From NCBI RefSeq assembly GCF_002335745.1, contig NZ_NIST01000001.1, positions 5,357,525 through 5,421,524 of the forward strand: a stretch of 64,000 nt of DNA, in the 5' to 3' direction. This DNA is from Evansella halocellulosilytica (GTDB lineage Bacteria; Bacillota; Bacilli; Bacillales; Salisediminibacteriaceae). The translations under genes and the position numbers were made by a program. Shown here piece by piece: positions 17,257-25,215 of the stretch. A model generated the notes under the pieces. That model did no database searches. It was not told the DNA's origin and saw only the letters and a program-made list of their open reading frames with translations. Within the stretch, counting starts at the first letter, position 1. The number at the start of each line of letters is the position of its first letter.

Positions 17257-17538
17257 ATGGTTTTAAAATTTTTACGCAAGAAAAAATTAATGAATACGAC
17301 TCACATTAGTTGTCCGAGCTGCGAAGAAGAAACTGACATTGAAATGTGGAATAGTATTGCAAAAGAAGTTTATGGCGTTCAATCTCCAGATGTACGTGAA
17401 GCAGCATCAAATAAAGGGAATTCTTTCCCTTACCAATGTCCTAAATGTCATACTGGCTTCTCCGCACATAAACTAACCTTCATTGATAAAGAAGAAAAAG
17501 AAGATCTAATCAAGGTTAAGCATCAAGAGGAATTTTAA
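17257..17538 (+). CDS. Small zinc-ribbon protein of unknown function
   Basis: 93 residues with a basic N terminus (KFLRKKKLM) and two CxxC pairs, SCPSCEE and QCPKCHTGF, that would bind one zinc ion. The acidic tail ends KVKHQEEF. RBS AAGGTGG lies 9 bases before the ATG and a terminator follows. It could act in nucleic-acid or protein binding; no family is recognised. It faces the SGNH gene across a shared terminator. Confidence 0.75.
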   Translation: MVLKFLRKKKLMNTTHISCPSCEEETDIEMWNSIAKEVYGVQSPDVREAASNKGNSFPYQCPKCHTGFSAHKLTFIDKEEKEDLIKVKHQEEF

Positions 17539-17590
17539 TGACTACATACATAATTAAATGATCGAAAAAGCTAGTACATAACCTACTAAA

Positions 17591-17620
17591 AACACCTCAC
17601 ATAAAAGAGGTGTTTTTTCG
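17591..17620. terminator. Bidirectional terminator
   Basis: Stem AACACCTC / GAGGTGTT with T-runs on both sides (TTTTTTC on plus, TTTTTAG on minus), between the convergent zinc-ribbon and SGNH genes. Confidence 0.85.
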
Positions 17621-17630
17621 AGTTATTCCT

Positions 17631-18494
17631 TTAATTTTCACTTTCACCAATGAAAAAGGTAGAAAGATAATCACTCCATAGTTCATGACCTTCTTCAGTC
17701 GGCATTTGCGTCTCCGCATCAACATATACGAGCAACTCTTCATCATTAATTCCCGGCCACGCTTCCCAATGATCAATATAAAAATAACCTTGATTCTGTG
17801 TATACTGGCGCAATCGCTCAACTTGCAATGGATAATTAGTTGTATTATAAACTGGGTGTGGCGGCTGAATAGCAACAACTGTATCTTCATTTTCATTAAG
17901 AACCGTTTCCATAACTGTTTCAATATTTTCAATTGTTGTTTCCTCTTGAGTTCCTGTAACGTTATTATTCCAGCTAAACGATTCGATGATGACAATATCT
18001 GGTCTTGATTCAGCCATTGAAACATGTCCGTTCTCAAACATAACATCTACACTTGTATCGATACCAAAAGAATATGTATTTACTTGGAACAAATCATTAC
18101 CATAAACCTCATTCAAATTATCTTCCAATAATTCTGGCCATGGTGTTAGCCCTACACCAACCCAATCTTCAATTGCCCGAGAACCGAATGCAGCAATTTC
18201 TACTTGTTCGTTATCATTTACTTTTTGCGTAATCACTTCGGCAATATCCTCAGGAATCCTGTCGGTTAAACCATCTACATCAATATCAATATTACGATCA
18301 CTTTCATTTTCATTTTCTCCGTCATCAGATTCTACTGATTCTGCACTCGAATCATCCGTATCCACCACTTGAGTTAACGTTTGAGAATTAGCTTCTGCTG
18401 CAATATCGCCTAGTTTATTTTGGTAGTGAATCCTTCCGAATATAACCAATATGATCGAAACAAAAACAATGCTTACAATTAACCATTTAGGCAT
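17631..18494 (-). CDS. Membrane-anchored SGNH/GDSL-like hydrolase
   Basis: 287 residues: an N-terminal membrane anchor (LIVSIVFVSIILVIFG, ~4-20), an acidic, low-complexity linker (SSAESVESDDGENENESD, ~48-65) and an extracellular domain with an SGNH plan: FGSRAIEDWVGVG..PWP near the start, SFSWNNN in the middle, and DHWEAWPG with HELWSDYLS near the end for the catalytic Asp/His. The first block lacks a clear GDS serine; FGSRA supplies the candidate. Family members de-acylate or acylate polysaccharides and lipids; in bacilli this type often sits with capsule or wall genes. RBS AGAGGAG precedes the ATG. Confidence 0.75.
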   Translation of the reverse strand: MPKWLIVSIVFVSIILVIFGRIHYQNKLGDIAAEANSQTLTQVVDTDDSSAESVESDDGENENESDRNIDIDVDGLTDRIPEDIAEVITQKVNDNEQVEIAAFGSRAIEDWVGVGLTPWPELLEDNLNEVYGNDLFQVNTYSFGIDTSVDVMFENGHVSMAESRPDIVIIESFSWNNNVTGTQEETTIENIETVMETVLNENEDTVVAIQPPHPVYNTTNYPLQVERLRQYTQNQGYFYIDHWEAWPGINDEELLVYVDAETQMPTEEGHELWSDYLSTFFIGESEN

Positions 18495-18677
18495 AAGTGA
18501 AACTCCTCTTATGTCAATTTTTCTTTTTTACTTTGGCTTGTTAAAACACATTGTTATTTAACAGACCCTTACTCTTAAATATGTATGCCTTTTTTTCTAC
18601 CGACTGTTGTCACAAAAATTTACTTTTATGATACTACATCATTTTACATAATCATAGGTTTTTTTCCAAATGTTTCT

Positions 18678-19208
18678 TCAATTACTCCCACTATTCAGCG
18701 CATTTTTTTCTTTAGTTTTACGACCTAAACGATTTCTTATTAATAAAAAAGCGGCAATTCCGAGTGCACCGCCAATTGAATCTAAAACAACATCTTCAAC
18801 CATTCCAGAACGGTTCGGATGTAACAGTTGCCGGTATTCATCGACAGCTGCATAAACGACGACAAATCCCCAAGCTAACAGTGCTGCATAATACATGTTT
18901 TTTCGGATGTACAGATGAAGGAGTCGTAGTGCAAAAATTCCGAGGACAGCAAACACAAAAAGGTGTGCTCCTTTACGTAAAAAAAACTCGACAAAAGCTT
19001 CGGGTGTTCGAGTTTCTAAGCTGACAACTGATTCACCGTATCGAAAAGATACCCAAGAAAACCAGTTGTACATCCAATCTAAGTTTACCCCTTTTAAAAT
19101 CGGCTGAACGTTTTGATCTTCATATGACTGCGAGGACGAGAAATGAATCATCCCTAGCCATACGATGAAAGGTAAATAATAATATAAAGCTATTTTCACT
19201 TTTGACAT
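18678..19208 (-). CDS. VanZ-family membrane protein
   Basis: 176 residues with a VanZ domain: YYYLPFIVWLGMIHFSSSQS at the N terminus, RKGAHLFVFAVLGIFALRLL, WGFVVVYAAVDEYRQLLHPNR and DSIGGALGIAAFLLI. VanZ-like proteins have four or five membrane segments; the name-giving member raises teicoplanin resistance, and the family's chemistry is unknown. RBS GAGGTG precedes the ATG. A single gene in a wall-related neighbourhood (PBP, sortase, SGNH). Confidence 0.9.
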   Translation of the reverse strand: MSKVKIALYYYLPFIVWLGMIHFSSSQSYEDQNVQPILKGVNLDWMYNWFSWVSFRYGESVVSLETRTPEAFVEFFLRKGAHLFVFAVLGIFALRLLHLYIRKNMYYAALLAWGFVVVYAAVDEYRQLLHPNRSGMVEDVVLDSIGGALGIAAFLLIRNRLGRKTKEKNALNSGSN

Positions 19209-19301
19209 TCATACACCTCAATCAAATCACAAATCAGTATATCTCTTTCTAAGGATGCTAATACTGTTTTTTGAACCCGTAGATGAGGAAGGAGTTCTTT
19301 C

Positions 19302-19775
19302 ATGAAAAAATATATATTTCTTGCGTTGGCAATTGGTATTTTTACCGTAGTTTTCATTAACATTTCTCAGCACTTAATTGAAAATCAAGTAAAAACAAAT
19401 GATCACGAAGAACAACGCTTCCAAGCCCAGCAGTCTAAAGAAGCAATCATTTCATCATATAATCAAGAATTCGCTCAACTAAAAAAAGAAGCTGAACATG
19501 AACAGAATCAACTATTTGAAGTGGCTTATCAAGATTATCAAAATAAAACAAAGAGCGGTGAGGCGATTTCGTACGCATACTTTTATCGTACATATTATGT
19601 AAAAGCTAAATCAATCGAAGAAGAAATGGATGCACGATTTGATGAAAAATATCATGCCTTTGTTGAACACTTGACCGCTAATGGGTATGATACAGAGGCT
19701 GCTGATTCAGCAAAGGAGTCATATGAAAAAGCAAAGAATGATCTCTACAATCAACTGTCTAAAAAATTATATTAA
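19302..19775 (+). CDS. Anchored coiled-coil protein of unknown function
   Basis: 157 residues: one membrane segment or signal peptide (YIFLALAIGIFTVVFINIS, ~4-22) followed by a highly charged, helical region rich in Gln, Glu and Lys (EEQRFQAQQSKEAI, EFAQLKKEAEHEQNQLFEVA), likely a coiled coil on the outside of the cell. RBS AAGGAG precedes the ATG. No sorting signal. It converges on the sortase gene with only 10 bases between the stops. No family recognised. Confidence 0.75.
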   Translation: MKKYIFLALAIGIFTVVFINISQHLIENQVKTNDHEEQRFQAQQSKEAIISSYNQEFAQLKKEAEHEQNQLFEVAYQDYQNKTKSGEAISYAYFYRTYYVKAKSIEEEMDARFDEKYHAFVEHLTANGYDTEAADSAKESYEKAKNDLYNQLSKKLY

Positions 19776-19785
19776 CAGCTCCCGG

Positions 19786-20361
19786 CTACAATGGCTTCGC
19801 TTGTAGAATGTATCTTTCAGGAGCATTTCCGACAAAAGAGAACGGATAGCATGTAGAGACCGTTAGTAGCTCTTCATCAATGGAGTAGTCAATAACCGAT
19901 GTATCATCAGCGTCGACAATAAATGATTCTTCGATTTCATACTGAAAAGTACCATAACTCATTGTCACTTCAAAAATATCGCCAACTTCTAATTCACCTA
20001 AGCTACGAAAAACCGTGTCTCGGTGCCCCGAAAGGAGGATCTGTCTGTTTTGTGAAGGATATCCCGTACCTTCAAAATGGCCGACACCACGTGCCAACTC
20101 ATCTTCATGTGTCCCTTCAATGATTGGCAATTCAGCGTCCAGGGCTGGAATCGTTAATATACCGATGACTTCCCCCTGCTCCGGAGTAAACTCTAAACCA
20201 TCCTCTTCCCATACGACCTCTTCTACTTCTTCAACAACAAGTTCCTTCGCAGATTGGAGCGCTTGTTCTTGCTGGACGTTTGTCATGTACATTTCGTAAC
20301 CAGCGTATCCGACTAATATAAACCCAGCCAATACTAATAACGATGCAATCATTTTTTGCAT
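19786..20361 (-). CDS. Class D sortase
   Basis: Transpeptidase that joins LPXTG-like proteins to the wall. Start at 20361 is chosen for the GGGGAG 7 bases upstream; an ATG at 20379 overlaps it. 191 residues with an N-terminal anchor (LLVLAGFILVGYAGYEMY), the catalytic His in LLSGHRDTVFRSL, Cys in TVSTCYPF and Arg in APERYILQA. These spacings suit class D (YhcS-type) sortases of bacilli. No substrate with a sorting signal is visible in this window, so its partners must be elsewhere. Confidence 0.9.
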   Translation of the reverse strand: MQKMIASLLVLAGFILVGYAGYEMYMTNVQQEQALQSAKELVVEEVEEVVWEEDGLEFTPEQGEVIGILTIPALDAELPIIEGTHEDELARGVGHFEGTGYPSQNRQILLSGHRDTVFRSLGELEVGDIFEVTMSYGTFQYEIEESFIVDADDTSVIDYSIDEELLTVSTCYPFSFVGNAPERYILQAKPL

Positions 20362-20426
20362 AGAGGAACTCCCCTTCATTCATTGTTCTAAACAACATTA
20401 TACATAAAAAACAGCTTTTCGCCGAC

Positions 20427-20890
20427 GATCTGAGGTTCTTTTTGGCGGACAACAGATCCCTTATTTGACTAAAAATCAGCTTTTTCGCCGCCTTCGAGGA
20501 CACCTGTTCCGTTATCTCCTCCAAAACACGAGTCATCAGCGACTTTTTCTTTCAATAAAAGATCGTGTGGCCGCAAAGACCCAATAATCAGCATTTTTGT
20601 CACAAATAGCGGATCCTATGGCCGCTCAATATCGCAGGCGATCTAAGGTTCTCTTTGGCGGACAACATATCCCTTATTTGACTAAAAATCAGCTTTCTCG
20701 CTGCCTTCGAGGACACCTGTTCCGTTATCTCCTCCAAAACACGAGTCAGCAGCGACTTTTTCTTTCAATAGAGGATCGTGTGGCCGCAAAGACCCAAAAA
20801 TCAGCGTTTTTGTCACAAATAGCGGATCCTATGGCCGCTCAATATCGCAGGCGATCTAAGGTTCTCTTTCGTGGACAACAGATCCCTTAT
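20427..20890. repeat. 213-bp tandem repeat, about 2.2 copies
   Basis: Copies begin at 20427, 20640 and 20853, each with GATCTRAGGTTCT, so the period is exactly 213 bp. Copy 1 and 2 differ at a few places (for example CAGATCCC versus CATATCCC). The third copy breaks off at about 20890 where the intergenic repeat B begins. No credible gene: the ORF at 20597-20974 is only the repeat. It lies upstream of the sortase gene. Confidence 0.9.
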
Positions 20891-21160
20891 AAAAAAATCG
20901 CAAGGCGCCCGCCTATCGGTGAAGCGACCTCGAGCCGAAAACGGCTGTCTCTTCCTCTTCTAGTATCACTTTGAAGCTAGATCCGTCAACCGGGCAATAC
21001 GCCACGTCCTGTGGCATGCCTGGCATTAGGACGTCCTGTCCGTCGAGACAACTCGTAAGATAAGATCTTCGGCTAAAACCCCCGCGTCCTGCGGGAACGT
21101 CGAAGTCACCCCATCCGTGTGGAAGCTCGTGTAGTAAACGCTCGTGCCTGAAGTCTAGAA
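20891..21160. repeat. Intergenic repeat, copy B
   Basis: Longest copy of the modular family: left module AAATCGCAAGGCGCCCGCCTATCGG with GAAGCGACCTCGAG, then the right module GCTGTCTCTTCCTCTTCTAG ... GTGCCTGAAGTCTAGA. The left module is shared with 32433-32530 and 63372-63520, the right module with 14635-14850 and 32540-32640. Confidence 0.85.
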
Positions 21161-21179
21161 AGCAATCAAGAATTAAATT

Positions 21180-21614
21180 TTATGCTTTCTTATCTTTCAA
21201 TTCGCCACTTTTAAATCCACTTTCAGCTGTAACTGCTTTAACAAATTGTAATAAGCTCCGAACATTTGCTTGATTTACCGGGCTGAAATAATCAGAATAA
21301 AGCGATATTTCAATCGTGTCATAATTCGCTATACCGTCCTCAGATTCCTGCAAAAACATTCCCGTATACCTTGATCCTTTTTTCCTTATCGGGATATGAA
21401 GCAACTGAACGAGTTCACCTAGTGAATATTTTTGTGGTATCAAATGTAAGATGACTCTGAGTCTCGTCTCTGTCAGCTCAACTTTGCCAAATTTAATATC
21501 TTGGCCATTAAATATTGTAAAAGCCTCTCCTTTTTTCTTGCTTGTATTTGTATAAGAGTACAAATCATTTTCGACAACTTCTTTGATTTTCTGAGCTAAC
21601 TCTTCCTTTTTCAA
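21180..21614 (-). CDS. Conserved-looking protein of unknown function
   Basis: 144 residues from a TTG start at 21614, chosen because GGGAGGAG lies 7 bases upstream; an ATG at 21650 has no ribosome site. Mixed alpha/beta sequence without membrane segment: IKEVVENDLYSYTNTSKKKG, FTIFNGQDIKFGKVELTETR, LLHIPIRKKGSRYTGMFLQE, FKSGELKDKKA. I do not recognise a family. Single gene following a repeat-rich gap. Confidence 0.7.
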   Translation of the reverse strand: MKKEELAQKIKEVVENDLYSYTNTSKKKGEAFTIFNGQDIKFGKVELTETRLRVILHLIPQKYSLGELVQLLHIPIRKKGSRYTGMFLQESEDGIANYDTIEISLYSDYFSPVNQANVRSLLQFVKAVTAESGFKSGELKDKKA

Positions 21615-21721
21615 TCGTATCTCCTCCCGTTTTTTTACATCTCCCTTCATAGATTATAATCCGTAAGAACTAGATAATCAAAATAAAAGTTACTATTTTT
21701 TGATAAAATTTGGAATAATAA

Positions 21722-21742
21722 AAACCCTGAATCATTTCAGGG
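21722..21742 (-). terminator. Terminator of the DUF1284 gene
   Basis: Minus-strand stem CCCTGAA / TTCAGGG followed by TTTTTATT, 22 bases after the DUF1284 stop. Confidence 0.8.
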
Positions 21743-21764
21743 CTCATGTAAACTCTCAAAATTG

Positions 21765-22193
21765 TTAATTCATGCCATGCTTTTCCTTCAAATTTCTTAT
21801 TCCGGCTTTGCATACACCGTATGATAACCAGCTGCAACCTTTACAAAGTGTATCTAAATCGTCAGGCTCGACCATTTTTGCTGTCCATTTTACTAATTTA
21901 CTCTTCCTATAATGTTTACCTTCCTCTAACTGAAGGTGATCAATGACTTTTCGATCCATTGATTTCACATGCTTATCGGCTCCATCACTAGCAGCACAAA
22001 AGCTGTCTCCATTATGAGGGCATGCGCTGCACGCATCATCCAAATCTACGATCGCTCTAATTGGAAAGTCTAATTCTTCATTACGAATATCCTCAACGAT
22101 CTCGTTCATTCTTTTCACAAAACGAGGACTATATCCCATTCCTTGAAACCCGTGAACACATAATAAATGATGACCACGTAATGACTTCTCCAT
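21765..22193 (-). CDS. DUF1284 cysteine-rich protein
   Basis: 142 residues opening with LRGHHLLCVHGFQGMGYS, the mark of DUF1284. Further cysteines come in two groups, CSACPHNGDSFC (~residues 52-63) and CKGCSWLSYGVCK (~117-129), which would suit a metal or iron-sulfur site. Function of the family is unknown. RBS AGGGGTGG precedes the ATG; single gene with its own terminator. Confidence 0.88.
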   Translation of the reverse strand: MEKSLRGHHLLCVHGFQGMGYSPRFVKRMNEIVEDIRNEELDFPIRAIVDLDDACSACPHNGDSFCAASDGADKHVKSMDRKVIDHLQLEEGKHYRKSKLVKWTAKMVEPDDLDTLCKGCSWLSYGVCKAGIRNLKEKHGMN

Positions 22194-22299
22194 CGTTAAC
22201 CACCCCTACCATTATGTTAACGATATTTTATCATAATTCGTTTACACAGAGGCTTGGTTCATTTAAAAAATGATTAAATGTCCCCATTCGTCAGAATAC

Positions 22300-23472
22300 C
22301 TAGTTCATCATCGCCTCGGTATGGTTGATGATTTTTTCATCCGACTTGTCGATATAGCCTTCTCCATAAGCTTCTTCTAATAAGATCACACGCCGGTTCC
22401 TTTGATTCTCATGGTGAACAAATGTCGGCAAGATATCCGGTGAGTCGAGTTCGATTTTCGTGTCACCGTTCTCGACCACCTTTTTTACATTGACTCTCCC
22501 AATCCCGCCAATATCAGTATATTCAAAGTCCTGTCCTGACAAGAAATTACCTAAAGAGTAAAAGACAATTCCTTTTCTCCCTTGTTCACCTTCAATCCAT
22601 TCAATCGGCTGAAGAACATGAGGGTGATGTCCAAATATAACATCAGCACCGGCTTCTACTAATTCCCGGGCAAGAGTTGTTTGTTGTTGATTCGGAGTTC
22701 GCGCATACTCGTCCCCCCAATGAGCATGAACAACGACGACATCGGTTTCATTCTTCAACTCTTGTACATCTTTAATCATCTTGTCTTTCTCTAATAACGC
22801 AACAGAATATTCATGGCCAGGCGGAATCGGGATTCCGTTCGTACCGTATGTATAAGATAAAACACCAAAGTCAATTCCATTCACATCAAATATTCTTTGT
22901 TCATTTCTGTCATCTTCACTTTCGTATACACCAACATATGGCATATCGATGTCATTCAGGTGCTCTATCGCACTATAAATCCCTTCCAGTCCAGCATCGA
23001 GTGAATGATTGTTTGCCATACTCAATAAATTAAAACCTACTGCTTGCAGGTCATCCGCGATCTCTGTCGGACTATTAAATAAAGGATAAGTTGACAGGCC
23101 AATCTGTGATCCTCCAGGGATTGACTCTTGATTCGCCATCGCAAAATCAAGCTCAGATATATAGGACTCAACCGGCTCAAGCATCGGGAGAAAATCGTAG
23201 CCTTCGTCTGTTTCAGCATCAACATAAACTCTCGAATGCAGCAAGACGTCTCCGACAGCACCTATTTCCGCCTCATATATCATTTTCCGGTTCGGCGTAC
23301 CGTTTCTTTCTTCACTTGAAAACTCCCGATTGTCTAAATAATCATTTACATTCGTTTCAGAAGCTAATACATAATAAATTCCTTTAAAGGACGACCAATT
23401 CAATGAGATGAAAACAAGAAGTGTAATAAAAAACATTCCAACAATGAATTTGAATACACGCTTCGATTTCAA
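22300..23472 (-). CDS. CapA/PgsA-family poly-gamma-glutamate-type enzyme
   Basis: 390 residues: N-terminal anchor (KFIVGMFFITLLVFISLNW) then a metallophosphoesterase-like CapA domain. Visible metal-site blocks: IGAVGDVLLHSRVY, NQESIPGG, SMANNHSLDAGLEG, VVVHAHWGDEY and FGHHPHVLQPIEW. CapA-type proteins take part in poly-gamma-glutamate capsule handling in bacilli; here no capB, capC or capE homologue is adjacent, so a stand-alone role at the cell surface is likely. TTG start with AAAGGAGGGGG upstream. Confidence 0.88.
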   Translation of the reverse strand: MKSKRVFKFIVGMFFITLLVFISLNWSSFKGIYYVLASETNVNDYLDNREFSSEERNGTPNRKMIYEAEIGAVGDVLLHSRVYVDAETDEGYDFLPMLEPVESYISELDFAMANQESIPGGSQIGLSTYPLFNSPTEIADDLQAVGFNLLSMANNHSLDAGLEGIYSAIEHLNDIDMPYVGVYESEDDRNEQRIFDVNGIDFGVLSYTYGTNGIPIPPGHEYSVALLEKDKMIKDVQELKNETDVVVVHAHWGDEYARTPNQQQTTLARELVEAGADVIFGHHPHVLQPIEWIEGEQGRKGIVFYSLGNFLSGQDFEYTDIGGIGRVNVKKVVENGDTKIELDSPDILPTFVHHENQRNRRVILLEEAYGEGYIDKSDEKIINHTEAMMN

Positions 23473-23930
23473 AGTATCCCCCTCCTTTATTCCTAGTTTA
23501 TCTTACCATTGTCGAAAACTGACTACAATTGTAAATGGAAAATCCATGTAAATACTTTTAACGTTTCCAAGATCACATGAAAGTATGACATTGACAGTAA
23601 ATGGTTGCATTATCGGACGAGGAGGAGTATAAACTTTTCTACGTAAAAAAAACTGCTGGTTAGCCTATCCCAGCAGGTTTTACTTCTCTTTATTAAAGCT
23701 TCAGTTTTTTGCGGAAACTGAGTGAATTATTTAGCCCCAAAAGCTTCTATATGATGTAATATTGGTGTACTTTTTTCACCTTTTTATCAAGTAAGGAATC
23801 CTATGTTCGTAAAGAGTGCTTTTTATGACAATAACGAATTCTATGCCTTATAGAGTATCGGTGCCATCATCAACTTGAATATGAAGAACATATCCCGCAC
23901 GTGTGACCAGCAACCCTCTTTATAGTCGAG
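23473..23930. other. 458-bp gap between capA and the ROK gene
   Basis: Holds the promoter region of the CapA gene near 23520-23640 and one good hairpin (next entry). Between 23690 and 23930 I see no gene, repeat or site that I can support. Confidence 0.6.
23645..23682 (-). terminator. Terminator, probably of the gal/ROK operon
   Basis: Minus-strand stem AACCTGCTGG / CCAGCAGTT followed by eight T. It lies about 250 bases after the ROK stop, the only minus-strand gene before it. Confidence 0.7.
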
Positions 23931-25160
23931 TTAATGACCTCTTTGAAGTTCAAGAGCAAATAAATCAGCTAAAATTAACGTAATCGCTCCGATCGCTGTG
24001 CCGTGTTCACCAAGCTTTGAGGCAACGATTTGCGTATCCTTTGCTCCATCAGTTAATCCTCTTTGCTTCACTAAATTACGGACAGGGTCTAACAATAAGT
24101 TTCCAGCTTTCGATACGCCTCCTCCTATTACAATTAATGAAGGATTCATAAAATGGATTAAGTTTGCAACCCCGATACCGAGGTAGCGTCCATTCTTTTC
24201 AAAAGCTTCCAGGGCGAGAGAATCCTTTTTTAAAGCTGCTTCATAAATGATTTCACCATTTATTTTTTCTAATTCTCCTTCTGCTTCATCTAATATCGTT
24301 GTTTTTCTCCCTAAGGCAATCTCTTTTAAGACGTACTCAGTTAATGCCGTACCGCCTGCCAACGTTTGAAGGCAACCATAATTTCCGCACGAGCACTTCG
24401 GTCCATCAATATCAATGACGATATGTCCGATCTCGCCAGCGATATGATCATCTCCGTGATAAATTTGATTGTTTAAAATAATTCCCGCTCCGATGCCCCT
24501 GCCAACATTAATGCTGACAAGGTTTTCAGTATCAAAGCCTTGCCCAAACCATTTTTCACCTAATGCTAACGTTTTTGCATCATTTTCTACCTTTACCGGC
24601 AAATGAAACTCTTCTTGCAGTTCAGCTTTGAGAGGAATATTTTTTAAGTTTAATGTCGGTGCATACAAAGAAACCCCTTTTTCCGAATCGACGATTCCGT
24701 GCATCCCGATCCCAATGCCAATCATTTTTGAAACCGGTATATTCGATTGCTTCATCATCTCGCTAATATTCTCCTTCAGAATACGAACAAGCTCTGTTTC
24801 AGTTAGGCGAGAAGGCAATTTGACATACGCTTTTTCGACAATATCAGCTTTCAGGTCTGTCAAAACGAATCTTATTTTATGGACACCAATATCAATCCCA
24901 ATTACGTAGTGACTCGTCCAATTAATCGTTAAGAGAATCGGACGTCTACCGCCTTTTGATACACCTGTCTCACTTTCTTTAATCAGATTCGTTTCAAGAA
25001 GTTCATTGACAATATTCGTAATGCTTGGCGGGGTAAGTTTCGTTTGTTTTGCTATATCCGCTCTAGAAATCGGCCCTTTAGACCGGATCGTATTTAAAAT
25101 AAGTGAGCGGTTAAGCGACTTCATAAGCTGAAAGCTACCAGCTGTCTCCGATCTAATCAA
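23931..25160 (-). CDS. ROK-family transcriptional regulator of the gal operon
   Basis: 409 residues: N-terminal winged helix (RSLILNTIRSKGPISRADIA, recognition part LTPPSITNIVNELLE, ~15-70) and a C-terminal ROK sugar-kinase-like domain with IGIDIGVHKIRFVLTD, ENDAKTLALGEKWFG and the zinc motif CSCGNYGCLQ. The last residue of the usual CxCGxxGCxE is Gln here. It belongs to the XylR/NagC type that represses sugar genes and responds to a sugar. TTG start with GGTAGGG upstream. It is the fourth gene after galK-galE-galT, so it probably controls them; the 55-base spacing suggests cotranscription. Confidence 0.9.
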   Translation of the reverse strand: MIRSETAGSFQLMKSLNRSLILNTIRSKGPISRADIAKQTKLTPPSITNIVNELLETNLIKESETGVSKGGRRPILLTINWTSHYVIGIDIGVHKIRFVLTDLKADIVEKAYVKLPSRLTETELVRILKENISEMMKQSNIPVSKMIGIGIGMHGIVDSEKGVSLYAPTLNLKNIPLKAELQEEFHLPVKVENDAKTLALGEKWFGQGFDTENLVSINVGRGIGAGIILNNQIYHGDDHIAGEIGHIVIDIDGPKCSCGNYGCLQTLAGGTALTEYVLKEIALGRKTTILDEAEGELEKINGEIIYEAALKKDSLALEAFEKNGRYLGIGVANLIHFMNPSLIVIGGGVSKAGNLLLDPVRNLVKQRGLTDGAKDTQIVASKLGEHGTAIGAITLILADLFALELQRGH

Positions 25161-25215
25161 CTCATTTCCCTACCTTTCATCTTTCACCTTATACACCATG
25201 ATTGAAGCTCTCCTC

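Noticed and set aside
20597-20974. 125-codon plus-strand ORF
   Set aside because: Lies wholly in the 213-bp tandem repeat and the intergenic repeat; no ribosome site, and the protein only repeats the DNA repeat.
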